From: Cyanidiococcus yangmingshanensis
Taxonomy: Eukaryota; Rhodophyta; Bangiophyceae; Cyanidiales; Cyanidiaceae
NCBI GenBank assembly: GCA_013995675.1
Contig: VWRR01000015.1
Location: 372,001 to 436,000, forward strand
Length of the DNA stretch: 64,000 nt
Reading direction: 5' to 3'
Part shown: positions 44,346-54,477 of the stretch, in pieces
Numbering within the stretch: the first letter of the stretch is position 1
Layout of the letters: each line of letters opens with the position of its first letter
Notes under the pieces: model-generated
Databases searched by the model: none
Told to the model about the DNA's origin: nothing
Seen by the model: the letters and a program-made list of their open reading frames with translations, nothing else
Position numbers and translations under genes: made by a program

Positions 44346-47300
44346 TCGCGTCTGCGATCGAGACTGCTCCGATGAGCGGAGATGTTGCTCGTGCCACTGA
44401 TTACGCGCCCCAATCGCCTGTACATGTTCCTCGACTGTGCCCTGAACCACGTAACGATGCACAAAGGTGGAGCAGGTCTGGCCGATGCGATGAACGCGGC
44501 CAATAGCCTGCAGCTCGGCAGCTGGATCCAGCAGCGGCTCCAACAAGAGCACATGGCGCGCCTCGGTCAGGTTCAGACCGTTCGCGCCCGTCCGTATCGG
44601 TAACAACAGGACACAGAAAGGATCTGTCCGTTGGCGAAACGCTTCAATATCACCGATGATGTGTGGAATGCTGTTCCGCTCAAGTGCTGTGCTCAGAATC
44701 TGCAGGAGCTCCGACCACTGCGAAAACACAACGCATCGATGATTCATGCTTGGATGGCTTCCGAATTCAGCGGCTTGTCTGGTTGCAAACTCCTGCAGTA
44801 GCAGCAGGTCACGCACGACTGCCTCAATTTTGGCACCGTAGCTGCCCTTGATCGGTTCGCTCGCCATGCACGAACTCGACGCCGTTGTCTGAATGAAGGA
44901 GAGCTCTCGTGCGTTGCAGACTTCTCGACAGACGGGACAGGGAAGCAGACGGCTATGCTGACGATAAACCCGAGACTCCAGATAACTCGAAATGCATTCA
45001 ATACAGAAACAGTGTCCACAGGGCAACAACACCAGCTCGGCACCAAGGGTACGGTAACAGATCGGACAGGATTCGCGGCTCTTGGCTGCCAGGTCTTCAA
45101 TGCAGGCGCTCTTCAGATGCTGTAAGTAGATGAGCTGGCCCTTCTTGCGACGCAACTGTTCTTCGGCGAGACGACGGTCCATCTCTAGGGACAGGGCTGT
45201 AGGTTCAATTTCAGCTTCCAGAATCCGATATCGACGCTCCGACTCGCTAACCTTCTCTGCCGGCTTTCGTATCGTGATACGCATTGCGGCCATGACGAGC
45301 TCGTCCAGAGCGCCTAAATAGTCTTTCTGGGCGCGAAAATAAGCATGTGCTTGGGTAAACTCTCTCTTCAGGAGGGCAAACCGCTCCCACTCCGCCACAG
45401 CAGCGTCAATCAACATCGGGGCATGACCCTCGACTCGTCTCAAGGCGGTTCCAATGAAACGCAGGGTGCGTTCGAGTTCGCTGGCGAGACGAACACCACC
45501 GTCACCCTCGGTAATTACGGCTGCCAGTCGGCGGATGCGCTCTCCACTGTTTGGCTCGCGCGTTTGAGTCGCGTTCACGGGTCGCGTACGAACCGCAAAT
45601 AGACGTCTCTCATACGTCTCGAACAATTCCTCCGAGCGACAATGCTCACAGGGCTCACCATGCATATCCTGCCGGCACTGGCCGCAATTACCCGAGTTTC
45701 GAACCTGGATGTCAGTCGGTTCTGAAGCGCCATTGCCGGGGAGCGTCACGAGTCGATCCAGGAGCGCTCGTCGAGCCTGCTCCAGCGAATCATAACCTTG
45801 CACCAGAACGTAGGTGAGTGTCTTGATGGAGGACACTGGTGTCGTCGCGCCCAGCTGTTGCAGAATCCCGTCCTCGTCGAGTCGGTCCAGAAGCCACCGC
45901 TCTTGACCGGTTGCAGCGATCGCCTCGAGAGCAGCCACCCACCAGAGACGTCCAGCTCGCGACTGCGCTCGACGCTCGAGTTCCTCGCCCAGTTGGAGCA
46001 GTTGGGAGCGAGCAGTCTCGACCAGCTCGCGACTCCCCCGAAGATAGGCCCTTCGGAGATCGGCTGCATCGTCGACTAATTGAGCCTCTCGAAGGGTCAT
46101 GCCCAGACCAGAGCGCTCCAGATGACGCGTCTGAAGCACTTCTGCCAAGTTCACCATGACGTGATAGCGCTGCAGAGGATCGATTTCAATGAAATCCGCT
46201 TGTTTCGGATCTTGAGCGCGTTGCAGAACCGAGCGGTAGAGATCGACTGCATCCACTGCCTGTCCTCGAAGCAACGCGATAGCGGCCAGACCATTCAGAG
46301 CGGCCACTAATGATCGTTGTGCCTCTTCACATTCGAGACGCGCTCGCTGCACAAGCACGTCCAGGACCTGGTCCATGGTCATGATGTTGGGCTCGAGTCC
46401 GCCGCCACCAGCACTGGCTGGTGCCAAACGAGGGTGACAACACGCCTGTCGGAGCACCTTCAGATGATGCAGTACCAGCCGAACGAGTCCGTAGCCCCGC
46501 CTTGATGCTGTTTTCACGAGCGACCCCGGCTGCTCGAGATGCTTGGCCACCCGCGAGTTTAGAAGGTGACCAACGAAACTTGCACAAGTCTCGTGCTGAC
46601 GCATATAGTAATGCCGTTCAACTGGGCCCAAGGAAAGCGTCTGCATGACCTCAAACTGAGGTAGGAGGCCGATCTCCCGCTGCACATCGACTTTCTCAGA
46701 ACGCCATGAGAGCGCTCGAATCACTTGGGCGAGACGCGCGCTGGCACCAACTCCGTTCCGCTCACAGGGACGAATCAGCCACTTTCGCCATCGGTCCGGC
46801 TCATCAAACGGCTCAAAGCGCAGAAAACGGACGAGACCTTCGAGGTCGTCCACTGAACGCCGCACTGGTGTTCCAGTAATACACCAGCGCTTGTGTGCCC
46901 GTAGTTTGAGGGCCATCGCAGCCGCTGCAGCGACGCCGCCGTGAATCATCTGGGCTTCATCGAGACAGATGCGCTCCCATTCAATACGACTCAGCGGTGT
47001 CGGTGCCACTTGGTAGCGTTTCGCGTACCGTAGGTTGCGTTCCTGAAGGATTTGGTCCTGCGCACGGTTCACATCCGCTCGCAGGGCATCATAGGTGGTC
47101 AGAACAATGTCGGCACTGGCCAGACGCTTGCAGCGTTGATAGGTCTCCCTGCGCAGACCCCGATACACCACCACATCTACTGATGCATCAAGGAGGTGCT
47201 TCCGAATTTCGAGTTCCCATTGGCCTAGAATCACGGTCGGGCAGACAATCAACGTCGCTCGGCTCGGCTGGTATGACTCGGTGCGCATTTTTTCTACGCA

Positions 47301-48656
47301 GTCGTCACAGAAATATCGTTTGCGAGCGCGTCCTACCAGCAGACAATGCACAAGCGGCTTTGCACTTGTTACGCCACATTCAAAACAGGTGCGTTTGGTT
47401 TGGCGAATCCGATTCAGATCGGTCGACTCGATGCCATTCAAGTGGAGCGACGCCTGTTCGGCCTTCTCCTGGCGTTGGAGCAACATACAGGCCAGCAATT
47501 CGACGGTTTTCCCCAGGCCCATTTCATCACAGAGCATGCCACCGTAGACAAGCGGCAGCGAGGAGCAGTTCGGCTCTGACGACGATGCGGTCGTTGCTAC
47601 CGACTCGAACGGTTCATAGAGAAGCGGTGAGAAGCTGTCGCCACGCCAGTCTGGAATGCTCAGCGGCTGCAGGTGTTCGAACGCAATGCCAAGACGTTCT
47701 CGCTGCAGCATCCAAGACACTGCTCGGCATTGGTACGGTCTCAGGTGGGGTCTCAGTCCAGGCACCTCGGGGCGGACCTCGAACTCGACTGCTGGTTCCG
47801 GCCCCGGGGCCAATGCCGAGGTCTCCCTTTCGAGCTCGCTTCCCTGGTGTGTACTCGAGTCAGCCGGCAGACGACGCATGATTTCGTAGACCCAAGATGC
47901 TTCACCCCAGGCAGCACGCTGGTCGGTATGCTGAGGCCCAGGCGATACTTCCACAAGACCACGAGCCGAGCGAAAGCGCCACAACGACCGCCATGTGGAT
48001 GAGTTTGGTGTTTCGCGTTCACGGAGCGATGCCTCTGTGAGCGCTGCCTCGGGATGCCAGAAGGTGATCAACCGCTGAAGATCTCTTCGAGTACTTTCCT
48101 GCCTCAGGGACGTCGATAGACAACATTCGCGATGCAGAAGCACCAACCATCCCGAAACGGGGACTTGTATGAACACCAAGGTTGCAATGCGCTTTTGAGT
48201 GAGACGCCACAGAGCCTCCACCAGAGGTGCCTTCAACTGGACCGTGAGGACTCCATCTTCCCGTGCCAGTGAGTCTGGAGCCTTGCGCTTGCGTGCGGCT
48301 AGCCTTGGTTTGGCTTCGCGGGAGCTCGTCGATGACGCGACCCAGCGTAGTGACCAGCGAGCGAGCGGTTTCTGATCGCCACCTAAAGCTGCTTGACAAC
48401 GCAGTTGCAACTCCGACTGGTCCACCGACTCGAAGTTAGGGTCCTCGATCAGATTCAGGATACCAAGCCCGAACCAGTCTGGGTCGTTGGCCGACACAGG
48501 CACCACGTCAAGCCAAGCCCCTGGCAGCGGCTTGGCGTTCCTCACCGCGTGCAAAGTGCCCGACGGTGTCTCCCGCTCAACTTTTACAGCTATATCAGCG
48601 ACGTCTCCATCATTTTCACCAAGTCGTCGTTGTGGTTGCAGTTGTTTGCGACGCAT
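44268..48656 (-). CDS. SHPRH-type SNF2 helicase and RING E3 ligase
   Basis: 1,462 residues, an intact 4.4-kb frame. Motif I is CDEMGLGKT at about 377. A PHD-like zinc finger (CFEC...CDDC) lies at 424-453 inside the helicase, as in human SHPRH. Motif II reads DEAQ (CLDEAQMIHGG near 565), also as in SHPRH. The RING finger is at 1197-1243 (CPIC...LPCGHCFCIECISSYL...CPVC). The second helicase lobe (VFSQWSELLQ at 1310 to IGRVHRIGQTC) follows it. SHPRH family members ubiquitinate PCNA and promote damage tolerance and rDNA-related functions. The 96-bp duplication at the 3' end leaves this frame unchanged. The exact orthology (SHPRH rather than Rad5/HLTF) rests on PHD, DEAQ and domain order. Confidence 0.93.
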   Translation of the reverse strand: MRRKQLQPQRRLGENDGDVADIAVKVERETPSGTLHAVRNAKPLPGAWLDVVPVSANDPDWFGLGILNLIEDPNFESVDQSELQLRCQAALGGDQKPLARWSLRWVASSTSSREAKPRLAARKRKAPDSLAREDGVLTVQLKAPLVEALWRLTQKRIATLVFIQVPVSGWLVLLHRECCLSTSLRQESTRRDLQRLITFWHPEAALTEASLRERETPNSSTWRSLWRFRSARGLVEVSPGPQHTDQRAAWGEASWVYEIMRRLPADSSTHQGSELERETSALAPGPEPAVEFEVRPEVPGLRPHLRPYQCRAVSWMLQRERLGIAFEHLQPLSIPDWRGDSFSPLLYEPFESVATTASSSEPNCSSLPLVYGGMLCDEMGLGKTVELLACMLLQRQEKAEQASLHLNGIESTDLNRIRQTKRTCFECGVTSAKPLVHCLLVGRARKRYFCDDCVEKMRTESYQPSRATLIVCPTVILGQWELEIRKHLLDASVDVVVYRGLRRETYQRCKRLASADIVLTTYDALRADVNRAQDQILQERNLRYAKRYQVAPTPLSRIEWERICLDEAQMIHGGVAAAAAMALKLRAHKRWCITGTPVRRSVDDLEGLVRFLRFEPFDEPDRWRKWLIRPCERNGVGASARLAQVIRALSWRSEKVDVQREIGLLPQFEVMQTLSLGPVERHYYMRQHETCASFVGHLLNSRVAKHLEQPGSLVKTASRRGYGLVRLVLHHLKVLRQACCHPRLAPASAGGGGLEPNIMTMDQVLDVLVQRARLECEEAQRSLVAALNGLAAIALLRGQAVDAVDLYRSVLQRAQDPKQADFIEIDPLQRYHVMVNLAEVLQTRHLERSGLGMTLREAQLVDDAADLRRAYLRGSRELVETARSQLLQLGEELERRAQSRAGRLWWVAALEAIAATGQERWLLDRLDEDGILQQLGATTPVSSIKTLTYVLVQGYDSLEQARRALLDRLVTLPGNGASEPTDIQVRNSGNCGQCRQDMHGEPCEHCRSEELFETYERRLFAVRTRPVNATQTREPNSGERIRRLAAVITEGDGGVRLASELERTLRFIGTALRRVEGHAPMLIDAAVAEWERFALLKREFTQAHAYFRAQKDYLGALDELVMAAMRITIRKPAEKVSESERRYRILEAEIEPTALSLEMDRRLAEEQLRRKKGQLIYLQHLKSACIEDLAAKSRESCPICYRTLGAELVLLPCGHCFCIECISSYLESRVYRQHSRLLPCPVCREVCNARELSFIQTTASSSCMASEPIKGSYGAKIEAVVRDLLLLQEFATRQAAEFGSHPSMNHRCVVFSQWSELLQILSTALERNSIPHIIGDIEAFRQRTDPFCVLLLPIRTGANGLNLTEARHVLLLEPLLDPAAELQAIGRVHRIGQTCSTFVHRYVVQGTVEEHVQAIGARNQWHEQHLRSSEQSRSQTRADMVDTQRLTLNDLRRMFDLDSCIS

Positions 48657-49360
48657 CCACGACCGTCAACGCTTCGTTGAGTAAGCGCCACCAACACGAA
48701 CATTCTCGTGGACGGCATCGAAGACGTTCGTGGTTTGGCTCGAACCCTAGGTGGTGGTCGTTCTGCAACCGGGCCTTTCGAAAGTACTCGCGACGAGTCG
48801 CTTCCATCACAAGCACGCTTTATTTGATATTGAATATAATCTTTTGTGAGGAAAGATCACGAGGTTGGTTATACCGGAGACAAATTCGATGTGAACACCA
48901 TTTATCAGCCAAAATCATGCGGGACATACCTAGTGCTGACCTGATCGAGTAGACTGACTTGGGCCAGCACTGTTTATTCAGTTCAGTCGATCGTTGTCGT
49001 TCCATGTGACTGGCACACTCATTCAGATCACGTTCAACGCGAGTCCGCTCATGGAATGCATTTGGAGTATTCAAGTTTCCTCGGTGTCCATCATTTCGTT
49101 GTTGGCTACTCAGGAGACTCTCACAGGCAATGAATCATCGCTTCTTTCCTATTTTTTGGCTAGCATTGGTAGCGGTTGCTTTTCGCTGCTGGTGGATCAC
49201 AACGAGCTTGTCCGACCCGCTCGCCAAAGAGTTTCTACATACCCTGGGGATCGCGTCTGCTTCGCGATCCTAACTGTACAGCAACAGCATACTATTCTTT
49301 GAATTCCCTGAAATATCTTTATTCTGGCTGATCTTTCCCCACATTTACATTTCTTAGCAT
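48657..49360. other. Intergenic, no supported gene
   Basis: A plus-strand frame 48994-49302 is open but has no domain. Otherwise nothing seen. Confidence 0.4.
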
Positions 49361-49498
49361 TCATCTGCTTGGCCCAGCTGGGATGCAGCGGGTCAGCGCC
49401 CCGCTGTCGATGTTGGCTTTCTTCTCGAAGCGGCCTCGGTAGGCTCGCCGTTGTTCAAAACGGCCTTTCCCGGTACCTTTCTCTGGTCTGCCGGACAT
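49361..49498 (-). CDS. Possible 45-residue basic protein
   Basis: ATG 49498 gives MSGRPEKGTGKGRFEQRRAY and onward, ending in PAGPSR, a Gly/Arg/Lys-rich peptide similar in style to small ribosome-associated proteins. Its start codon overlaps the ATG of the plus-strand gene at 49497 (shared CATG). It could equally be leader antisense. No family assigned. Confidence 0.3.
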   Translation of the reverse strand: MSGRPEKGTGKGRFEQRRAYRGRFEKKANIDSGALTRCIPAGPSR

Positions 49499-50480
49499 GC
49501 TGGGCTTCTTGGTCGTTTCGGAGAGAGCGTCTCTACTTCCAAAACACCACAGAGTAGCAGGTGGACCTCTGGAAGGCACATGCGGGCCCCGAAGGACTTC
49601 AGTTAGAAGCGTACGCGTACTTGGCCAGCCTCTGCAGTGTCGACTGCGCAACCCGGGTGGTTTTCATCTACCACCTCAAGTACCTGGAGATGAGGCATCC
49701 ATACGAAGAGCGATTGAGCTGCTGGGCAACCGAACCCAGCGTCGGTTGCAAGCGAGTGGACGGCAGGCGCTCACGACCCTCGTCGGTGCGTATCCGCCGA
49801 CCAAGGAGGTCGCGCAGCAGTGGAAGTTCCGTCTCGAGCGGCTGGCCAAAGAGAACAAAATTCGCGCTCGGGAAGCGGCTGAGAAAGAAAGCGGAGTAGT
49901 CCAAGCGTCTCTGACGCGACGACTCTCTCGCTTGCAGGAGATTGAGCGGAATCTGACCCTACCAGGGACGGACGAGCTGGTACAACGAGCGTTTTCCGTT
50001 CTGGGACGTATTCTGGCTCGCAATTCGGCGCCAAACGCAGAAGAACAGGCGGAACTCCAGCGACTTATCAATGTTGTGCCGGGTGGTATGCAAACGACTC
50101 GACGAGCGATTAGGTTACTTCGAGAACGCTCACTCGAGCGCCGACGTTTTGAACGATGGCCACCTTTTGTTCCCTTGAGCATAGAGAGCGTCCGGAAGGC
50201 GCGCATTATTCTACGTCAGATTGCGATACAGCGGTCGGCTGGAGCAAAGGCAGCAGAGCGCTTGCGATTGCTGCTTGCTGGTGGCTATCCACGTAGTCAA
50301 AGGGTAGCGCGCGCTTGGTGGAAGCGCCTTGGCCTCGTGGAGCATCTCTACCGAAAGAAAGCTCATAGAGCGATGCGGCTGGAGACCGTCGAACGAATAC
50401 GAGCCGAGCGGCGAGCACGAGCATCCGCGCGATCACAGGCTCTCCAGCAGTCTTCTCGAGAGGATCAAGCACCAACGTGA
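49497..50480 (+). CDS. Unknown Arg-rich helical repeat protein
   Basis: 327 residues from ATG 49497, intact. The first 65 residues are low-complexity and may be a targeting leader. The rest seems to be three related units of roughly 90 residues: ASIRRAIELLG...LTTLVGAYPPTKEVAQQW, ELVQRAFSVLG...LQRLINVVPGGMQTTRRA, and ESVRKARIILRQ...LRLLLAGGYPRSQRVARAWW. Conserved features are RA-(x)3-L helices, then an L-L/V-x-G/V-Y-P turn and a following W-containing helix. It ends in a basic helix RIRAERRARAS. Such Arg-rich helical repeats may bind RNA. I do not recognise the family; TPR/PPR-like proteins are alternatives. Confidence 0.55.
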   Translation: MLGFLVVSERASLLPKHHRVAGGPLEGTCGPRRTSVRSVRVLGQPLQCRLRNPGGFHLPPQVPGDEASIRRAIELLGNRTQRRLQASGRQALTTLVGAYPPTKEVAQQWKFRLERLAKENKIRAREAAEKESGVVQASLTRRLSRLQEIERNLTLPGTDELVQRAFSVLGRILARNSAPNAEEQAELQRLINVVPGGMQTTRRAIRLLRERSLERRRFERWPPFVPLSIESVRKARIILRQIAIQRSAGAKAAERLRLLLAGGYPRSQRVARAWWKRLGLVEHLYRKKAHRAMRLETVERIRAERRARASARSQALQQSSREDQAPT

Positions 50481-51267
50481 GTAGGGACTGGCCCCAGCGA
50501 CTGGCCCATGAACCCGGTATCGATGACTATCTAACGCCAAATCCAACCTTCCCGAGTAGATGCCTGCTAGATAGAACGGTTGTAAGGCTGTATCGGTGGA
50601 GTGATTCGAGGTGGAGGTCGCTTGGCTTGGACGACGAATCGCACTTGGCACTGGTACCCGCTTGCTGCGGTGCACGAGGATGCCTCGTGAAGAAGTGCTC
50701 AGACACTGGTGATGACGATGCAAGTAAGATGTTCGTACCAATGTTTATCCTGATCGCTTGATCATCAGTATGGGAGCTGGATGCCTCTCCTGGGGTAGAG
50801 CGTCGCCTGGGATCTCTCTGAGAGTCGTGCTCGAATACTCCTGGCGTACGCTGCTCTGTCTCGTACGGGAACACGCTCGTACCTAAGTCTTGCCTTGCGC
50901 ACCTGAATCCGCACCAACAAATCTCCCGAAAAGCGCCAAGATGACTTTCGTGCATGTGGATGCACCATGGCAGGACACCTGTTCAAAGCAAACCTACGGA
51001 ACGGGGATCGATGCTCAACCGTCCTGTTCGCTTGAGAAGGAACGGTGCAGGACCCGAATCGTGAAGAAGATAAATAGAGACATCTTGGAATCTATCTGTA
51101 TCAATGAAGATCTTCATGGACAGGCATTTCGCGGCCTCTGTATGCATGATTTTAAATAGAGACATCTTGGAATCTATCTGTATCAATAAAGATCTTCATG
51201 GACAGGCATTTCGCGGCAACGTCATGCGTGCTTCCTTTCGCTTCAAGAGTTCTTGCTTGGCTCGTCT
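50481..51267. other. Intergenic with 82-bp repeat
   Basis: No supported gene. Holds an 82-bp tandem duplication at 51071-51216 next to the NUP35 start. Confidence 0.5.
51071..51216. repeat. 82-bp tandem duplication
   Basis: Two copies at 51071 and 51153, each starting TAAATAGAGACATCTTGGAA and including ATCTTCATGGACAGGCATTT. They differ at very few bases over about 64 positions (GAAG versus AAAG). The period is not a multiple of three. It lies about 50 bp upstream of the NUP35 gene start. Confidence 0.9.
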
Positions 51268-52317
51268 ATGTCTAGCGCAGACTTGAAGACACCCATACAG
51301 CCCCGAAAGGTGGAGTTTGCCCAAGTGTCAGCACAGAGTCCTACAAATGATCGGCAACAAATAGCCATGCAGACTGCAAATCGTAGTCAACGGTTGCTTG
51401 GCGACTCGGTGGCATCGGACACGGACGAGCAGCAGCGTCTTCGTAGCGAGTCCACGCGTGTGCCATCAACGGCCGCTTCTCTATCTTGGCGAGCGCCAAC
51501 ACCAGCACATGATGGTCCAAGCATCAGCGCAGTGGACTGGAGCATAGAAGGGACACCGTCCACGACTGGAACGCGTTCAGCGCACCGGAACTGGGGCGGA
51601 TACGGTCGGTTCCAGCGCCAGCGTCTGTCACCGCTGGATAGTGGCTTTGGTGCTGGGCGGACGCCTGGTCGGACGGTGGGTCGCGCCCCGCCCAACGAGT
51701 CGTGGATGGACACTGCGCACGCCGCTGGTCGTCACCGTGCTGAAACTGGAACACCGATGTCTAATATGGCTCGCGGGTTGTTTACGCCAGCTCCGCCCGC
51801 TTCACCGGACTCGAGCCGCACATCGCCGTTGCAGGAGGGTGAGCTTTCGCGCTGGGTTACTGTTTTTGGTTTCGCGCCTGGTCAGCAGTCTCAGGTTCTC
51901 CGGGAGTTGCGCTCTTTCGGACAGGTGCTTGAGCATCGACTACGCAAGGGAAACTGGATGCACGTGCGTTTCGAGAGCCCATTGCAGGCGCAAGCTGCCT
52001 GTAGTCGATCGAGTCGACTTGTCAACGACGCCATGATGATCGGAATCGTACCATGTACGGAGCCTGAACTCATTTGGAATGAACATATGCAGCGAGAGTT
52101 TCCAGGTACCTCGTTGGGACCTGGGGACAGCACCGCGACGGCTCCGGTATCCGCGCTTGCGTCCAAAACAAAATCGACGTCGCGATCATTGATAGCGGGA
52201 CCCGAACGATCTTCAAATGATGTTTATGACAGGGTGCATGCAACCAAACTGGTAGCACCAATAGAGCCAAAACGTGGTCTCCTAGGCCGAATCATCGACG
52301 CTGTCCTGAACTGGTGA
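51268..52317 (+). CDS. NUP35: Nucleoporin NUP35/Nup53
   Basis: 349 residues from ATG 51268. A disordered N-terminus leads to the MPPN (RRM-like) dimerisation domain at residues 195-265: ELSRWVTVFGFAPGQQSQVL, 'GNWMHVRFESPLQAQAA' and MMIGIVPCTEPE, all close to human NUP35. The C-terminal 'KRGLLGRIIDAVLNW' is the membrane-binding amphipathic helix of this family. The protein links inner-ring nucleoporins to the pore membrane. Intact frame; only a few scattered FG dipeptides (GFG, VFGF), as expected for this scaffold nucleoporin. Confidence 0.92.
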   Translation: MSSADLKTPIQPRKVEFAQVSAQSPTNDRQQIAMQTANRSQRLLGDSVASDTDEQQRLRSESTRVPSTAASLSWRAPTPAHDGPSISAVDWSIEGTPSTTGTRSAHRNWGGYGRFQRQRLSPLDSGFGAGRTPGRTVGRAPPNESWMDTAHAAGRHRAETGTPMSNMARGLFTPAPPASPDSSRTSPLQEGELSRWVTVFGFAPGQQSQVLRELRSFGQVLEHRLRKGNWMHVRFESPLQAQAACSRSSRLVNDAMMIGIVPCTEPELIWNEHMQREFPGTSLGPGDSTATAPVSALASKTKSTSRSLIAGPERSSNDVYDRVHATKLVAPIEPKRGLLGRIIDAVLNW

Positions 52318-52710
52318 CAAGCACTGAGGCCATCCTAGATGCCACGACAGGCTTGGATACAAGGAGCCTGGCGCTCTCCTCGACACGAGGTTCTATCTCC
52401 GAAACGTGAGCACTCTGGCCCACATTGACGACACAGACGGCGGGCAGCAACCAGTGCGACAATCAAGTGCCCAGGCGTGCGGGTGCATGTCGCGCGAGGT
52501 CACCGATATTCCGAACCCGAAACTCTGCGAGCGAATGGTGTTCCAATCGAACGTTTATCGAGAATAACAAAGCCCTCAAAATCGGGTGATGCGCGTTGGG
52601 CTCAAATGAAACCGTTGAGTGCAGACAACCGACGCCACTCCAGCCATTACAAAACAGAATAAGAATAGGTTCACGGGAATGAGCCAGCGATTCTGATCAA
52701 TCCAACTCAC
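52318..52710. other. Convergent 3' flanks, NUP35 and agmatine deiminase
   Basis: No gene supported. Confidence 0.5.
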
Positions 52711-53874
52711 TCAAAAGAGCTTGACGGGCCCGTCAATGACCGGTTGCTGCTGGGTGAGACAATGGATATTTCCGCCACCAAGTAGAATTTCGCGACCAAC
52801 TGGCACCTGCACGACGTGAACATTCGGCAATACGAGCTGTAAGGCTTTTCGCGCTGCCTCATCATGTTCTGGAATGCCGAACCCGGGCATAACGATGCCG
52901 CCATTGGCCCGGTAGAAATTCACATAGCTCGCGGCTAGGCGTTCTCCAACTTTGCGCTGTTCGTAGCCGGAAGCGCCATTGTCGCGCTGCTCGGGTCCCG
53001 CTCGAGGCAGCTCGTCCTCTCCACGATGGAGTTCGGGTGGTGCCGGCACCAACACGATCTGTAGCGGTCGACCGCAGGCATCCACACTTTGCGATAGCAC
53101 CTGGTGCGCTGCTTGGCACCGTCGGTCAGTGGGATCCCAGTGCAATGCGACCATGGCTGGCGCTAAGAACACAGCCATGTTGTCTACATGGCCACTGGTG
53201 TCCACATCACCCTCGATGCCATACGGCAACCAGATGACCCTGGTAATACCCAGATATTCCCGCAAATGGTACTCGATATCCTCTTGCGAAAATGTTGGGT
53301 TTCGGTTCGGATTCAAAAGGCATTCTGCAGTAGTGAGGGCAGTCCCTTCCCCATCAACACTGATGCTGCCACCTTCGAGAACCATGGGGCACCAGAAACG
53401 AGGCAGTCGCTCCATGAGCAGCATCTTCTTCCCAACCTGTTGATCGAGGCTGCAGTCCACATAACAGCTGCCTGCCGGGCCACCCCAAGCATTGAAGGCG
53501 AAATGGACCCCTGCTCCGAGGCTGACACCCTCCGCAGTGTCGCTGCGTACGAAAATCGCCCCCGTATCCCGCAACCAACAATCATTGCTGCTTATCTCGA
53601 CTACCCGAACGGAATATTGCGCAGATCGACCTGGACTGTCCGAAGAATCAACCAGCAGTGCGCACGCCCGGGAAAAGGCTCGACCCGAACACACCACCGT
53701 TACAGGCTCGAACTCCGCGATGGCCGCTACAACTTGAGTTACTGCAAGCTGGGCCGGTTCTGCTCCCAGACGCCAGTTATCGAGACGTTCTGGCCAACCG
53801 ATCCAGCAGTTCGCGTGCGGAACCCACTCTGCAGGCTGTCGCAGCCCGAGTGCGAACGGCGTTTGGTCGCTCAT
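52711..53874 (-). CDS. Agmatine deiminase (AguA)
   Basis: About 387 residues from ATG 53874 (MSDQTPFALG). Hydrolyses agmatine to N-carbamoylputrescine in the arginine-decarboxylase route to putrescine. Signature segments: PAEWVPHANCWIGWPER, 'NDCWLRDTGAIFVRSD', 'HFAFNAWGG', 'MVLEGGSISVDGEGTALTT' , 'GDVDTSGHVDNMAVFLAP' (active-site acidic/His region) and 'REILLGGGNIHCLTQQQPV' with the catalytic Cys. These match the plant and bacterial guanidine-modifying family. Intact. An in-frame extension to 53907 lacks an ATG. A long plus-strand frame across it is an antisense shadow. Confidence 0.95.
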   Translation of the reverse strand: MSDQTPFALGLRQPAEWVPHANCWIGWPERLDNWRLGAEPAQLAVTQVVAAIAEFEPVTVVCSGRAFSRACALLVDSSDSPGRSAQYSVRVVEISSNDCWLRDTGAIFVRSDTAEGVSLGAGVHFAFNAWGGPAGSCYVDCSLDQQVGKKMLLMERLPRFWCPMVLEGGSISVDGEGTALTTAECLLNPNRNPTFSQEDIEYHLREYLGITRVIWLPYGIEGDVDTSGHVDNMAVFLAPAMVALHWDPTDRRCQAAHQVLSQSVDACGRPLQIVLVPAPPELHRGEDELPRAGPEQRDNGASGYEQRKVGERLAASYVNFYRANGGIVMPGFGIPEHDEAARKALQLVLPNVHVVQVPVGREILLGGGNIHCLTQQQPVIDGPVKLF

Positions 53875-54168
53875 CGTGCGACGTATCGACTCTGGGCAGT
53901 GACCCAACCGCCAACCTCGCTAGTCCTGAGCGAACAAGAGACCAAGAAGTTTCAAACTCTACGCCCCAGGCCGATACTGCGTTCAGCACTGAACGAGCGA
54001 CCTCGGACAGACGCGCCGACTCCAAAACCACTTGACTTTACGATCAGCAAAAGCGCATTCGAAACCGCAAACGAATCACCAGATCGTTCGCTGGGACCAA
54101 CCACAACGTGCCTCTGTTCCGATCAACAACTAGAGAGTTTCTTCCAACCGGAATTGGACAGCGCATGA

Positions 54169-54477
54169 AAGCACAAGCGCTTGAGTTGCTGACAAGTTGT
54201 TTGGCTACCTCGCTGACGACGGCTGACCCACGTTCTTGATCAAGGTTAGGGAACCGGAAATCTCCTGACTCTTTTTCTGTCCATATCTATGATATGGAAT
54301 CTGGCTCCTGATCGATAACGGCTCGCTTCTGGCACCATTCCAGAAAAGCTGGTGACAATCGCTTGTCTGATCTTAGATCAGGTACGGGACCAGTCCAGAA
54401 CGAGCTAAACGTTGTGAAAGAAGCACCCGTTTCAGACTTTGTTGGTCTGTCTCCATGCCTGTGTCTACGATCGAGAT
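54169..54477. other. Intergenic
   Basis: About 300 bases between minus-strand genes. No gene supported. Confidence 0.4.

Noticed and set aside
46997-47881. Plus-strand frame of 294 codons inside the SHPRH locus.
   Set aside because: Antisense shadow of the conserved helicase; Arg/Ser-rich composition without motifs.
53188-54168. Long plus-strand frame of 326 codons across agmatine deiminase.
   Set aside because: It is antisense to a well-supported conserved gene over most of its length and shows no domain.
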